A DNA stretch of 64,000 bases from Turicibacter sp. (GCA_009787345.1 WRGF01000221.1:1-64000); one strand, 5' to 3'; positions 33,983-43,402 are shown, numbered from the stretch's first letter. Translations and numbers: made by a program. Notes: generated from the sequence alone by a model not told the origin.

Positions 33983-34014
33983 GCCTTTGATGCACAAGCA
34001 TCAAGGCTCTTTTT
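33983..34014 (+). terminator. Rho-independent terminator
   Basis: GCCTTTGATGC (33983-33993) pairs with GCATCAAGGC (33998-34007), loop of four, then a T run. Confidence 0.8.
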
Positions 34015-34074
34015 GACCCTTAGTCGTCCCTTAAATAAAAAGTTTTGCAATTTATAGGAGGAAGGGGCAGGTTA

Positions 34075-34083
34075 TGGTATAAT
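34075..34083 (+). promoter_or_regulatory. Extended -10 promoter of the smc operon
   Basis: TGGTATAAT, an extended -10 (TGnTATAAT), 36 bases before the smc start; no good -35 is visible. Confidence 0.45.
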
Positions 34084-34118
34084 TAAAAGTAACTATGTGC
34101 AGGTAAGGATGAATAAAT

Positions 34119-37100
34119 ATGTATTTGAAAAGAATCGAAACCATTGGTTTCAAATCGTTTGCAGATAAAACAACGGTCCAGTTCGAACCAGGGGTCACTG
34201 CGGTTGTTGGACCCAATGGTTCAGGGAAATCCAATATTTCCGATGCCGTCCGCTGGGTGTTAGGGGAACAGTCCGCCAAGTCGTTGCGGGGCGGGAAAAT
34301 GGAGGATATAATTTTTGCTGGGACCCAGACAAGAAAAGCCCTCAATTATGCGGAGGTTACTTTGGTCCTTGACAACAGCTGCCAAACCCTGCCGCTTGAT
34401 TTTGATGAAATCGGGGTGACCCGGCGGGTATTTAGGACAGGGGAAAGCGAATACCTGATCAACCGCCAAAAGGTTAGGTTAAAGGATGTCGTGGACTTAA
34501 TGATGGATACGGGAATTGGGCACGATTCGCTATCCATGATATCACAGGACCGGGTCAAAGCCATTGTTGAATCTAAAGTTGACGAACGGCGCGTCATCAT
34601 TGAGGAAGCCGCCGGCGTCTTGAAATATAAGATGAGGAAAAAAGAAGCCGGGCGCAAGCTGCAATCGACGGTGGACAACCTAAGCCGTGTCTATGACATC
34701 ATTTATGAACTTGAGGACCAAATCGAGCCCTTGAAAAAGCAGGCGAAAACAGCCCAGGCTTACCAAGAACTGAGGGGAAAAATGAGCAGCTCAGAACTTG
34801 CCATGCTAGGATATGAAATTACCCGGCTGAACACCCAGGCGCTGGCAACCAGGTCGCAAAACCAAGAAGCCCAAATCGAACTTTTGGCCATCAACCAAAA
34901 ATCGGCAGCCGATGATGCTTTGCGGCAATCCCTAAAGGACGTTCTCATCAAGAAAGAAAAGGATTTAGCATCTTGCCAGGAAAAATTGGTTGAAACATCG
35001 GAGCTTATCCAAAAACTTTCTGGGCAGCGGGATGTTTTGGCAGAACGGCAAAAAAACGCCACGACAAACAAAGAAGAATTAAGGCGCCAGCAAGAAAGCC
35101 TGAAGGCTGCCCTGCAACTTGCCCAAAAATCTTTTAAGGAGGCAGGGGAGGCAACTAAAAAAACGGAAGGGCAGATACAAAAGACCCGCGCTGATTTAGA
35201 AGCATCCGAGTCGAAATACCAACATCTTGAAGCGGATTTGCAGACCCAGCACGAAGAGGCAAAGTCGGCATTTTATAGTTTTCAAAACCAACTGGTGCAA
35301 GTGAAAGACCTATACCAGACAGTTTTAGGGCAGGTGGACAAAGCGGAGACCTCCCTCGAACAGACAAGGGTTGATATAACGGGCACAGCAGGTGAAAAAT
35401 TGGCGCTTGCTGAAGAAACCGCCACCTTTTTTGAAAAATTTGAACGGATGGAAGAGGAACTGAAAGAGCGGCGCCAAAACTATAAAGCGGCTTTTTCAAA
35501 AACCAAGGAGCTTGAGGAAAACCATAGCCGGGCTAAAAATGAGTGGGTCGCCCTGACCCATCAAGTTGATAAAACCCAAGGGAGGCTCCATTGGCTGGAA
35601 GAAGCCCAAAAAGACTTTTCCGGCTTTAATGAAGGGGTTAAGAAAATCCTTCAGGCCAAGGAACATAACAAAGTGCCAGGGATTGTAGGTGCCATTGCCC
35701 AGTTAGTGGATATCCCAAAAGAACTGGAAACAGCCATGGATGTCATCTTAGGGCCGATGATGCAGCAAATCGTGACACAAACCGATAAGGATGCCCAACA
35801 AGCGATTAGGTACCTAAAGGATAAGCGGGCGGGAAGGGCGACTTTCCTGCCGCTGAATGTCATCAAGCCCAGGATGCTGCCGGAACAAATCCAAAGACAG
35901 GTGGAGCAAGAAATTGGTGTGGTAGGAGTGGCTGCCAAATTAGTAGACTATGAGTCGAAGTACAGCCATATTTTTGGGAACCTCTTGGGAAGCATCGTAG
36001 TGACCAAGGACCTTGCCAGCGCTAACCGGTTGGCGAAAACCCTAGCTTACCGTTACCGTATCGTGACCCTTGAAGGTGATGTGGTCAACACCGGTGGTTC
36101 CATGACAGGTGGGGCGGTCAAACGCCAAGGTTCTTCTTTGCTCAGGCAAAAAAATGAACTGGAGGACATCCGCCAACGCCTGGATCAGCAAATTTTGGAT
36201 AAGGAAGCCCTGGAAGTGCAGGTTGCTGTATTGCAGGGGCAATTGCAAGAGCAAAAAAGCATTGAAGAGAAACTCCTGGCTTCAGGCGATCGGCTGAAAG
36301 AACGCCTGGGCAAACTGAATGGCGAAAAAGTCGCTTACGAATATAAGGCACGCTCCCTGGATGAAAGATTGCGGCTGTTGCAGTCCCAAAAAGAAATTTT
36401 GAAAAAAGAAGCGCAAGAACTGGCGAAAAAACTTAATTCACTCGCTGAAAAACGGGTCGCACTGGAAGCGGGCATCCTTGAAAAAGAAGGAATCATGGCA
36501 AACCTCGAGTTGCAGATTGGGCAGCAAGAACAATTGAAAGCCGGGCTCCTTCAGGGGATTACCGATAAAAAAATCGAGCTTGCCCGATTGGAAACACAGC
36601 TTGAAGGGCGGGAACTTGACCAGGACCGCTATTATGCCGAACTAGGAAGCGTGCGGGGGCGACTGGATGAAATAAGTGAGCGGATCAATTCAAGCGACGG
36701 GACATTAGTTGGTAACGATGGTGAAATCGAGCGGCTAGGGGTGGAAGTTTCGGCACTGCGGGTCAAACGGGAGGAAATCTTGGAACAAATCCAAGTTGAC
36801 AGGGCCAATCAGTCCAAAACTACCCTTGAACTGGAACAAACGGAACTAAGCTTAAGGGAAGGGCGCCGCCATGCCCAGGCCCTTTCTGAAACCGTCCATA
36901 AAAATGAAGTCGCCCTTGGAAAAATCGACGTGGAAATGGACGCGCTGCTCAAGCGGATTGAAACAGATTACCAGATGACCTATGACTTCGTGGTGCAAAA
37001 TTATCCGTTGAAAGAAGCCGTGCAGGACGCCCAAAAGAAAATTATGGCATACAAAAAAGAAATCGAGGCACTGGGCGAAGTCAATACAGGCGCCATCGCT

Positions 37101-37697
37101 GAATACGGGCGGGTGCGGGAACGGTATGACTTTTTAGTGGCCCAGCAAGACGACCTGCTCATCGCCAAGGAGAACTTGGAGGAAACCATCAACGAAATGG
37201 ATGTGGAAATGGCGGCTAAATTCAAGGAAACGTTTGACCAGGTCCGCGTCCATTACATTGAGATCTTCAAAAAACTTTTCGGCGGGGGGAATGCTGACTT
37301 GATCCTGACGGATCCAGACGACTTGCTGGGAACGGGGGTCGAGATCATCGCACAGCCGCCGGGGACCAAGCTCAAGACTTCAAACCTGTTATCAGGCGGG
37401 CAAAAAGCACTGACGTCCATCGCCTTGCTATTTGGAATCCTGAAGGTGCGAAGCGTCCCATTTTGTATTTTGGATGAGGTTGAGGCGGCTCTTGATGAGG
37501 CCAATGTGTCCAGGTACGCCACGTATTTGAAGGCATTTAGCCAAGACACCCAGTTCATCGTCATCACCCACCGTAAAGGGACCATGGAAAAAGCCGACGT
37601 CTTATATGGCGTCACCATGCAGGAACGGGGCGTCACGAAACTGGTTTCCGTGCGCATGGACACCGTGGGCGGTTACTTAGATGAAGAAATAGCATAG
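34119..37697 (+). CDS. smc: Chromosome segregation protein SMC
   Basis: Condensin ATPase of 1192 residues, standard length. Walker A VGPNGSGKSNISDAVRWVLG near 32, Q-loop region, long coiled coil, hinge around residues 520-650 (VPGIVGAIAQLV onward, with GGSMTGGAVKR near 650), second coiled coil, then the C-terminal signature LLSGGQKALTSIALLFGIL near 1090 and Walker B FCILDEVEAALDEANVSRY near 1115. The start ATG 34119 has only a weak AAGGATG site. ScpA and ScpB are not in the window. First gene of smc-ftsY-ylxM-ffh. Confidence 0.98.
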   Translation: MYLKRIETIGFKSFADKTTVQFEPGVTAVVGPNGSGKSNISDAVRWVLGEQSAKSLRGGKMEDIIFAGTQTRKALNYAEVTLVLDNSCQTLPLDFDEIGVTRRVFRTGESEYLINRQKVRLKDVVDLMMDTGIGHDSLSMISQDRVKAIVESKVDERRVIIEEAAGVLKYKMRKKEAGRKLQSTVDNLSRVYDIIYELEDQIEPLKKQAKTAQAYQELRGKMSSSELAMLGYEITRLNTQALATRSQNQEAQIELLAINQKSAADDALRQSLKDVLIKKEKDLASCQEKLVETSELIQKLSGQRDVLAERQKNATTNKEELRRQQESLKAALQLAQKSFKEAGEATKKTEGQIQKTRADLEASESKYQHLEADLQTQHEEAKSAFYSFQNQLVQVKDLYQTVLGQVDKAETSLEQTRVDITGTAGEKLALAEETATFFEKFERMEEELKERRQNYKAAFSKTKELEENHSRAKNEWVALTHQVDKTQGRLHWLEEAQKDFSGFNEGVKKILQAKEHNKVPGIVGAIAQLVDIPKELETAMDVILGPMMQQIVTQTDKDAQQAIRYLKDKRAGRATFLPLNVIKPRMLPEQIQRQVEQEIGVVGVAAKLVDYESKYSHIFGNLLGSIVVTKDLASANRLAKTLAYRYRIVTLEGDVVNTGGSMTGGAVKRQGSSLLRQKNELEDIRQRLDQQILDKEALEVQVAVLQGQLQEQKSIEEKLLASGDRLKERLGKLNGEKVAYEYKARSLDERLRLLQSQKEILKKEAQELAKKLNSLAEKRVALEAGILEKEGIMANLELQIGQQEQLKAGLLQGITDKKIELARLETQLEGRELDQDRYYAELGSVRGRLDEISERINSSDGTLVGNDGEIERLGVEVSALRVKREEILEQIQVDRANQSKTTLELEQTELSLREGRRHAQALSETVHKNEVALGKIDVEMDALLKRIETDYQMTYDFVVQNYPLKEAVQDAQKKIMAYKKEIEALGEVNTGAIAEYGRVRERYDFLVAQQDDLLIAKENLEETINEMDVEMAAKFKETFDQVRVHYIEIFKKLFGGGNADLILTDPDDLLGTGVEIIAQPPGTKLKTSNLLSGGQKALTSIALLFGILKVRSVPFCILDEVEAALDEANVSRYATYLKAFSQDTQFIVITHRKGTMEKADVLYGVTMQERGVTKLVSVRMDTVGGYLDEEIA

Positions 37698-37709
37698 AAA
37701 GGTGTGGAA

Positions 37710-38717
37710 ATGATGGGATTTTTTGACCGGATCAAAAGTGCCCTCGGTGGCAAAAAGGAAGTTTCTGACACCGAGCGCCGGGCACAGGAAAATTATAAAG
37801 AAGGCCTGAAAAAAACAAGGGGGACCCTTTTAACCCAACTTCAGTCCTTGTTTGCCGATTACACGGACATCAACGAGGACCTGTTCCAAGAACTGGAAGA
37901 TATTTTCATTATGGCCGATATTGGCGTGGATACCGTCGTGGACTTTATCGGGCAGCTTAAGGAAGCGGCACTGGAGGCCGGGGTGACCGACCCTAAGGAG
38001 CTTCAGCGCCTCATGGTGGATAAATTGTTTGAAATCTACGTCAAGGGCGAATTTGTCAATTCCAACCTTAAAATGAACAAAGAAGGCTTGACCGTTATTT
38101 TGTTTGTCGGCGTCAATGGTGTTGGCAAGACCACATCCATCGCTAAAATTGCCCATCAGCTCAAAGGTCGGGGCAAATCGGTCATGCTTGCAGCAGGCGA
38201 CACGTTCAGGGCGGGTGCCATCGAGCAGCTCCAAGTCTGGGGTGAAAGGGTCGGGGTGCCGGTCGTTTCCTTAAAAGAAGGGAGCGACCCATCTGCCGTT
38301 ATGTTTGACGCCTTAAAGCAAGCGAAAGCAGAAGGTGTCGATGTGTTATTATGCGACACAGCCGGACGCCTGCAAAACAAGGTCAACTTAATGAAAGAAC
38401 TTGAAAAAGTCAAACGGGTCATTGAGCGCGAAGTGCCAGGCGCCCCCCATGATACCCTTTTAGTGGTGGATGCAACGACTGGGCAAAATGGCATGAGCCA
38501 GGCCAAAGCCTTCTTAGATACAACGGAAGTCAGCGGGATCATCCTAACCAAACTTGATGGGACGGCAAAAGGCGGCATCGTGCTGGCCATCCGCAACGAA
38601 ATTGGGATTCCCATCAAATATGTGGGACTTGGTGAAAAGCCTGAGGACTTGGTTCACTTTGACATTGAGCAATACATTTATGGGCTTTTTGCCGACTTGT
38701 TCGAGGATGGGGCATGA
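37710..38717 (+). CDS. ftsY: Signal recognition particle receptor FtsY
   Basis: SRP GTPase docking ribosome-SRP complexes to the membrane. The 335 residues have a short A domain, N domain and G domain: G1 [17 protein letters not shown] near 135, [14 protein letters not shown] near 168, G3 [12 protein letters not shown] near 218, [10 protein letters not shown] near 275 and [13 protein letters not shown] near 305. AAAGGTG precedes ATG 37710; ATG 37713 is an alternative. The stop overlaps the ylxM start by four bases. Confidence 0.97.
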   Translation: MMGFFDRIKSALGGKKEVSDTERRAQENYKEGLKKTRGTLLTQLQSLFADYTDINEDLFQELEDIFIMADIGVDTVVDFIGQLKEAALEAGVTDPKELQRLMVDKLFEIYVKGEFVNSNLKMNKEGLTVILFVGVNGVGKTTSIAKIAHQLKGRGKSVMLAAGDTFRAGAIEQLQVWGERVGVPVVSLKEGSDPSAVMFDALKQAKAEGVDVLLCDTAGRLQNKVNLMKELEKVKRVIEREVPGAPHDTLLVVDATTGQNGMSQAKAFLDTTEVSGIILTKLDGTAKGGIVLAIRNEIGIPIKYVGLGEKPEDLVHFDIEQYIYGLFADLFEDGA

Positions 38718-39058
38718 TCGAAAAAGTTACCTTGATGAACAGCCTTTATGATGCTTATGGGTTGTTGCTGACCCCGAAGCAAAAAAATTATTTTGAACTG
38801 TACTACCAAGAGGATTGGTCCCTAAATGAAATCGCCCAGCAATTTGCAATCAGCCGCCCAGCGGTATTTGATAACATCAAGCGCACGGAAAACCTGCTGC
38901 TGGACTATGAGGAAAAATTAAGCCTCGTAAAAAAACAGCAGCAGCGGCTGCATTTGCTTGATTGCCTTAAAACCCTTTCCAATCAAGGGGATATTTTAGC
39001 AAAAATCCAAAAAATCATTGCCCTGGAAGGTTTGGATGAAGGGCTTATGGAGGAATAA
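38714..39058 (+). CDS. ylxM: YlxM family helix-turn-helix protein
   Basis: A 114-residue protein associated with the signal recognition particle in Gram-positive bacteria. The sigma-70 region 4-like helix-turn-helix is seen in [20 protein letters not shown] then [20 protein letters not shown]. It lies between ftsY and ffh with overlaps or two-base gaps, the conserved place of this family; it stimulates the Ffh GTPase in streptococci. Confidence 0.93.
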   Translation: MIEKVTLMNSLYDAYGLLLTPKQKNYFELYYQEDWSLNEIAQQFAISRPAVFDNIKRTENLLLDYEEKLSLVKKQQQRLHLLDCLKTLSNQGDILAKIQKIIALEGLDEGLMEE

Positions 39059-39060
39059 AA

Positions 39061-40479
39061 ATGGCATTTGAAACACTTTCGGACCGTTTGCAGTCCGCAC
39101 TAAAAACAGTGACCCGAAAAGGAAAGTTGACGGAAAAAGACGTTGATGTCATGATGCGGGAAGTCCGCCTGGCTTTGCTTGAAGCCGATGTCAACATCAA
39201 AATCGTCCGTGAATTCATAAATGAAGTAAAAGAAAAAGCGGTTGGGGAAGCCGTCATGAAAAGCCTGACACCTGGGCAGCAGGTCGTTAAAATCGTCAAT
39301 GAGGAACTGACCAAATTGATGGGTGAAACTGCTGAAGGGCTTAATTTAGCCAGTAAGCCGGCTGTCTTCATGATGGTCGGGCTCCAAGGTGCTGGGAAAA
39401 CAACCCACACTGGGAAATTGTCCCTTTTTCTTCGCAAAAAAGAGAAGAAGAACCCATTATTGGTAGCTTGTGACGTGTACCGTCCGGCCGCTGTCGATCA
39501 GTTGAAAACCCTCGGAAAACAACTTGGTATTGCGGTATTTGACAAAGGGACGGATGCCAACCCGGTGGACATTGCTGTGGAAGGGATTGCCTATGCGAAA
39601 GAGCATGGCCATGACCTGGTGATTTTAGATACGGCCGGCCGCCTTCACATCGATGAAAATCTGATGGGCGAGTTAAGCCAGATCAAAAAACGGGTGAGCC
39701 CGCAGGAAATTTTATTGGTGGTCGATGCGATGACCGGACAAGATGCGGTCAATGTGGCGGAAACCTTCCATAAGGAACTGGACCTCAGCGGGGTGATCTT
39801 GACCAAACTCGATGGGGATTCACGCGGTGGGGCAGCCCTTTCTATCCGTAAATTGACCAACGTCCCAATCAAGTTCATCGGGTTAGGGGAAAAACTTGAC
39901 ACCCTCGAAGTGTTCCACCCGGAACGGATGGCTTCACGTATCTTGGGCATGGGGGATGTCATGACCCTGATCGAAAAAGCCCAGGAAAACTTTGACGAAG
40001 AAGAAAGCATGAAAATGGCGGAGAAATTCATGAACGCTTCCTTCGACTTCAATGATTTCCTAAAGCAGATGAAGCAGATGAAAAAACTAGGTTCTTTCAG
40101 CGATATTTTGAAAATGCTTCCTGGAGTCGGCAACCAACTGAAAAACGTGGACATCGACCCAAAACAGATGGCACGCACGGAAGCTATTATTTACGCTATG
40201 ACCGAAGCTGAGCGAAAGAACCCTGACTTGATCAACAGTGCCCGCAAGACCCGCATCGCCAAAGGCTGTGGGCAAAGCGTGGATGAAGTCAACCGTATGA
40301 TCAAGCAGTTTTTGGACATGCGAAAAATGATGAAGCAATTTTCCAAGATGGACCCGAAGCAAATGGAACGCATGACGGGTGCCATGCAGGCTGGCGGGAA
40401 AGCGCCTGGGCCTGGATTCGGTGGCGGCGTGCCAGCTAAAAAAGGCAAAGGCAAAGGCCGCGGCGGATTTAGGTTTTAA
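39061..40479 (+). CDS. ffh: Signal recognition particle protein Ffh
   Basis: GTPase binding 4.5S RNA and signal peptides. The 472 residues show the N domain, G1 VGLQGAGKTTHTGKL near 105, CDVYRPAAVDQLKTLG near 138, DTAGRLHIDENLM near 190, TKLDGDSRGGAALS near 247 and GLGEKLDTLEVFHPERM near 275, then the methionine-rich M domain with a short GGF/GKGR-rich tail. In many Firmicutes rpsP, rimM, trmD and rplS follow ffh; here a strong bidirectional terminator ends the operon. Confidence 0.98.
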   Translation: MAFETLSDRLQSALKTVTRKGKLTEKDVDVMMREVRLALLEADVNIKIVREFINEVKEKAVGEAVMKSLTPGQQVVKIVNEELTKLMGETAEGLNLASKPAVFMMVGLQGAGKTTHTGKLSLFLRKKEKKNPLLVACDVYRPAAVDQLKTLGKQLGIAVFDKGTDANPVDIAVEGIAYAKEHGHDLVILDTAGRLHIDENLMGELSQIKKRVSPQEILLVVDAMTGQDAVNVAETFHKELDLSGVILTKLDGDSRGGAALSIRKLTNVPIKFIGLGEKLDTLEVFHPERMASRILGMGDVMTLIEKAQENFDEEESMKMAEKFMNASFDFNDFLKQMKQMKKLGSFSDILKMLPGVGNQLKNVDIDPKQMARTEAIIYAMTEAERKNPDLINSARKTRIAKGCGQSVDEVNRMIKQFLDMRKMMKQFSKMDPKQMERMTGAMQAGGKAPGPGFGGGVPAKKGKGKGRGGFRF

Positions 40480-40487
40480 TAGGCAGT

Positions 40488-40532
40488 AAAAAGGTGTAGG
40501 ACCCAGAAATTCGCTGGGTCCTACACCTTTTT
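40488..40532. terminator. Bidirectional terminator after ffh
   Basis: Perfect 19-bp stem, arms 40488-40506 and 40514-40532, with A-run and T-run on the two sides. Confidence 0.92.
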
Positions 40533-40593
40533 AGGCCAGGGCTTCGTTGATGCCATTCGGTCCTAAGGCTTTCAGAAGTATTTTCTTGGTCAT
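40531..40593 (-). CDS. Possible 20-residue microprotein convergent to ffh
   Basis: MTKKILLKALGPNGINEALA, preceded on the minus strand by CAGGGGG eight to nine bases before the ATG and ending at the edge of the bidirectional terminator. The basic, amphipathic product and neat fit between ribosome site and terminator are suggestive, but the frame is very short. An in-frame TTG upstream would give 33 residues. Could be chance. Confidence 0.25.
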   Translation of the reverse strand: MTKKILLKALGPNGINEALA

Positions 40594-40706
40594 TCCCAGT
40601 AACTTCCCCCTGACCGATTTTTTAGCAACCAATTATTTAGCTAGGGACTGGCACCAGCCGACAGGGTTTTGAATAGGATAGGGTGTATACCAAAGGGGTG
40701 GGAAGT

Positions 40707-41255
40707 ATGTATTTTTTTTCGGCGCTGATTATTTACATCATCGTCATGCACCTTAAAATGAATGAAAGCCTGGGCCGGGAAACCCTTGAAGGGGCAAATG
40801 TCCTCATTATCCTTGGGGCCAAGATGCCGGGCGGGCAAATAACGCCCATGCTAAAAAGCCGGCTTGACAAAGGGTTTGAATTATGGGAGTCCAACCAAAA
40901 ACTGAAAGTCATCGTCTCCGGTGGTGGGGCGGATGAGGCCACGGGTGCAGAAGCTCAGGTTATGCATGATTATTTGCTGGAGAGGGGGATGGATCCCCAG
41001 TGCATCTTCATGGAAAGCAAAAGCTTGACGACATATGAAAATTTACGCAACTGCCGGGGGATGAGTTCGGGGCCCTGCATCATTGTCAGCAGCGAGTTCC
41101 ATGCCATCAGAACCGCATTCCTGGCAAGCCGCTTAGGGCTAAAAGCCCGGGTCATCGGTGCCAAAAGCCCAGCAGGCAAGCGGTTAAAGGAAGAAGCAAG
41201 GGAGCATCTGGCCATAATCAAGTCCTGGTTGTGGGACAAAGAACCCCGCCGATAA
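40707..41255 (+). CDS. YdcF/SanA-like DUF218 family protein
   Basis: A 182-residue protein with a short N-terminal hydrophobic segment (FFSALIIYIIVM) and the DUF218 fold: NVLIILGAKMPGGQITPMLK near 32, SRLDKGFELW, VIVSGGGADEATGAEAQVM near 70, ESKSLTTYENL near 104 and IIVSSEFHAIRTAFLASRLG near 125. DUF218 proteins act on envelope precursors or in vancomycin tolerance; exact reaction unknown. ATG 40707 follows AAAGGGGTGGG by four to eight bases. Own terminator downstream. Confidence 0.85.
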   Translation: MYFFSALIIYIIVMHLKMNESLGRETLEGANVLIILGAKMPGGQITPMLKSRLDKGFELWESNQKLKVIVSGGGADEATGAEAQVMHDYLLERGMDPQCIFMESKSLTTYENLRNCRGMSSGPCIIVSSEFHAIRTAFLASRLGLKARVIGAKSPAGKRLKEEAREHLAIIKSWLWDKEPRR

Positions 41256-41268
41256 CCTATAAATTATC

Positions 41269-41298
41269 AACCGCCATAAATATGTGGGCGGTTTTTTT
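41269..41298 (+). terminator. Rho-independent terminator
   Basis: AACCGCC (41269-41275) pairs with GGCGGTT (41287-41293), then a T run to 41298. Confidence 0.85.
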
Positions 41299-41362
41299 CA
41301 TGGCCTTAGGGCATAAAAGCCGCCTGTTAGCCATATGTTTAAAGGGAAAGGGCGTGTTGCAA

Positions 41363-41833
41363 ATGGTAGTTAATTTTTTGACGACGGGGCTTTTGCTCAG
41401 CCTGACCCTGTTTTTAACCTTGACGCTGCCCAAAGAAATGCTCAGCAAAAAGTTTTTCACAACGGTAGTGCTTGCGACCGTCCTGTTCGTGCTTTTGGCG
41501 GCTTATGCCGCCATCAATTTGTCTGGACGGGTCTCGCTTGGTCCGGTTTCCTTTGCCGAACCGGGTGCCTGGGTAGTTTGGCTTGGGTTTGGGGCTGGTT
41601 TTTTATTGATAGAGAAACTGCAAATCCCCTGGCGTATTGCCAGGCAGATTAAAAAAATGCTGGATGGCATCGCCAGCTACCGCGGGAAAGTCCTGGCCTG
41701 CGGCTTGTTCTTGCTGCCACTGATGGTGATTGCCCCCTTTTTGCCAGGGGTCGCGGCTTCTTATTTTGCCAGCTTCGGGAATGTTTTGGTGGCCAATATT
41801 TCCACCAATGTGCGCCTTTGGGATGAGGAATGA
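41363..41833 (+). CDS. Integral membrane protein of unknown function
   Basis: About 156 residues with four hydrophobic stretches: LLLSLTLFLTLTL, TVVLATVLFVLLAAYAAI, WVVWLGFGAGFLLI and VLACGLFLLPLMVIAPFLPG. No family recognised. The frame is open through the upstream terminator, so the start must lie after 41298; ATG 41363, TTG 41357 and GTG 41354 are all near AAAGGGAAAGGG (41341-41352). ATG 41363 is used here without certainty. Confidence 0.6.
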   Translation: MVVNFLTTGLLLSLTLFLTLTLPKEMLSKKFFTTVVLATVLFVLLAAYAAINLSGRVSLGPVSFAEPGAWVVWLGFGAGFLLIEKLQIPWRIARQIKKMLDGIASYRGKVLACGLFLLPLMVIAPFLPGVAASYFASFGNVLVANISTNVRLWDEE

Positions 41834-41848
41834 TAAACCGGGGGAAAA

Positions 41849-41904
41849 GGGCTGTAGCGACAGGGACATTTTTTTCTGCCCCTGCCGCTACAGCCCCTTC
41901 TTTT
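41849..41904. terminator. Bidirectional terminator
   Basis: GGGCTGTAGCG (41849-41859) pairs with CGCTACAGCCC (41886-41896); an inner CAGGG pairs with CCCTG. Ends the membrane-protein gene and the convergent J-domain gene. Confidence 0.8.
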
Positions 41905-41906
41905 CG

Positions 41907-42719
41907 TTAGACGTCCCATTCGTTTTTCAGCTTGTTGATGAGAATCATGGCCTCGGTCTCCCCACCTGAATCGGGATGGTACTCGTGGGCCAGGGTCCGG
42001 TAAAATTTTTTCAGCCAGGCTTTTTCCGAATCGTTGAAAGATTGCTTTGGCGGGACGGCCTGCTGTTTTTTTTGCTGGTTTTTTTTATATTGGAAAGAAG
42101 GATTGTCCTTCATCTTTTTTTGGCCCGCCTTCAGCTCCTGGACCCATTGCAAAAATTCCTCGTTGCGCAGGTTCCCGAACACATCAAAAATAAAATCATA
42201 AGTTCCATAACCCCAGACAACCTCGAAATTCTTTTTATTTTCCTGGTACCTGCTAAGGATCTCGGCATTTTTTTTAATGGCTTTCGCTTCTGCCCCTTCG
42301 TTCCAGGCGGACATCGCTTGATGCTGTATGAGCCCGATTTTAGCATCGATGAGGGAATCCAGCTTATTCTCGCAAAGCCTAAGTTCTAAAAGGGCGCGCT
42401 TGTATTCGTCAGGTAAAAGATAATCCCGCCAATTACAACCTAAGGCCAGGTCGTAATAGGGGATGAGGGCAACCATCATGGGAGCCTTGCTGCTTTTTTG
42501 GGGTTCAAGCCAGACTTCATAGGCGAATTGGTGGGGACGCTCAAATTTTTCGGTGGTATTGGCATAGCAGTAGCGGACCGGTTCGTCGCCATACTGGGAA
42601 GTAAAGACAAACAATCCTTTGCTGCTGCCAAGGCTCGGGTAGGCATCCTTTGATTTTTTGATGGTGCAGTTGACATGTCCCGCCGTACAATGGTGGGCCT
42701 TTTTTATAGAGCGTGTCAT
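41907..42719 (-). CDS. Protein with C-terminal DnaJ-like (J) domain
   Basis: A 270-residue soluble protein. The last 40 residues match a J domain: AWLKKFYRTLAHEYHPDSGG with the essential HPD tripeptide, then TEAMILINKLKNEW. The N-terminal part has a short His/Cys cluster (HHCTAGHVNC) and the middle is helical with FDVFGNLRNEEFLQWVQEL. A J domain at the C-terminus with no zinc or substrate-binding DnaJ domains suggests a DnaK recruiter bound to a specific partner. GGGAGGGG lies seven bases before ATG. Isolated gene. Confidence 0.78.
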   Translation of the reverse strand: MTRSIKKAHHCTAGHVNCTIKKSKDAYPSLGSSKGLFVFTSQYGDEPVRYCYANTTEKFERPHQFAYEVWLEPQKSSKAPMMVALIPYYDLALGCNWRDYLLPDEYKRALLELRLCENKLDSLIDAKIGLIQHQAMSAWNEGAEAKAIKKNAEILSRYQENKKNFEVVWGYGTYDFIFDVFGNLRNEEFLQWVQELKAGQKKMKDNPSFQYKKNQQKKQQAVPPKQSFNDSEKAWLKKFYRTLAHEYHPDSGGETEAMILINKLKNEWDV

Positions 42720-42806
42720 GGCAACCCCTCCCTTTATTATAGCTTATTCAGCAAACGCCCAATTCGACAAAAAAATTTTTAGATTTTAGCAAATTTAGCG
42801 GGTAAT

Positions 42807-42836
42807 TTGACAAGTTCCTAAATGATGGCGTATAAT
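42807..42836 (+). promoter_or_regulatory. Consensus promoter for the ArsR-family gene
   Basis: TTGACA (42807-42812), 18 bases, TATAAT (42831-42836), both perfect hexamers. The leader to the start codon is about 155 bases. Confidence 0.75.
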
Positions 42837-42998
42837 AAATTTAGATAACTAGAGCATTTTTGCCGAAATTTCCTCTGTTTTTACGAAACTTTGAAATTCT
42901 CGAATATATCGGGCAGGCAAATCATGTAATAGAGTATAGGCCGACTGCAAAACAGAAAGGGGGGAAACTGCTGCGGTAGCGCAGCGGGATTACAGCAT

Positions 42999-43253
42999 AT
43001 GGATAAAATATTTCAAGCATTGGCGGACCCCACCCGCCGGACCATCCTCAAAAAACTTAAGATCGGTGAGATGAACGCAGGGGAAATTGCCCGCTTGTTC
43101 GACATGAGCAAGCCCTCGATTACCCACCATTTGAACATCTTGAAAAATGCCAACTTGGTGCGTTCTGAAAAACATGGGCAATATGTGGTTTACACCCTGA
43201 ACCTTACCGTCCTTCAAGATGCCCTCTCGGAGTTTTACGAGTTTACGCAGTAA
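42999..43253 (+). CDS. ArsR/SdpR-like winged-helix transcriptional regulator
   Basis: An 84-residue winged helix: MDKIFQALADPTRRTILKKL, then NAGEIARLFDMSKPSITHHL (recognition helix) and VRSEKHGQYVVYTLN (wing). No metal-binding CxC motif, so closer to SdpR/autorepressor types than metal sensors. The best ribosome site AAAGGGGGG (42956-42964) lies 34 bases from ATG, with a perfect GCTGCG/CGCAGC hairpin (42970-42985) between; no alternative in-frame start exists in between. Probably autoregulated from the strong upstream promoter (inference). Confidence 0.88.
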   Translation: MDKIFQALADPTRRTILKKLKIGEMNAGEIARLFDMSKPSITHHLNILKNANLVRSEKHGQYVVYTLNLTVLQDALSEFYEFTQ

Positions 43254-43277
43254 TCAATACGGTTGAATTGAAAAAGG

Positions 43278-43298
43278 CGGGCGCAAGCCCGTTTTTTT
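43278..43298 (+). terminator. Rho-independent terminator
   Basis: CGGGC (43278-43282), loop GCAA, GCCCG (43287-43291), seven T. Confidence 0.85.
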
Positions 43299-43402
43299 AT
43301 GTTTAGGGCACCTTTCAGAATAGGCCAGCCTGTTTTGGCCCACACTAAAGAAAAACGCTGTGGGTCACCTTGAACGAAGGTTTCCCCAAGGAGGTTGGGG
43401 AT

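Noticed and set aside
40533-40700. rpsP-rimM-trmD continuation after ffh.
   Set aside because: A terminator and non-coding stretch follow ffh; no ribosomal protein S16 motif is present.
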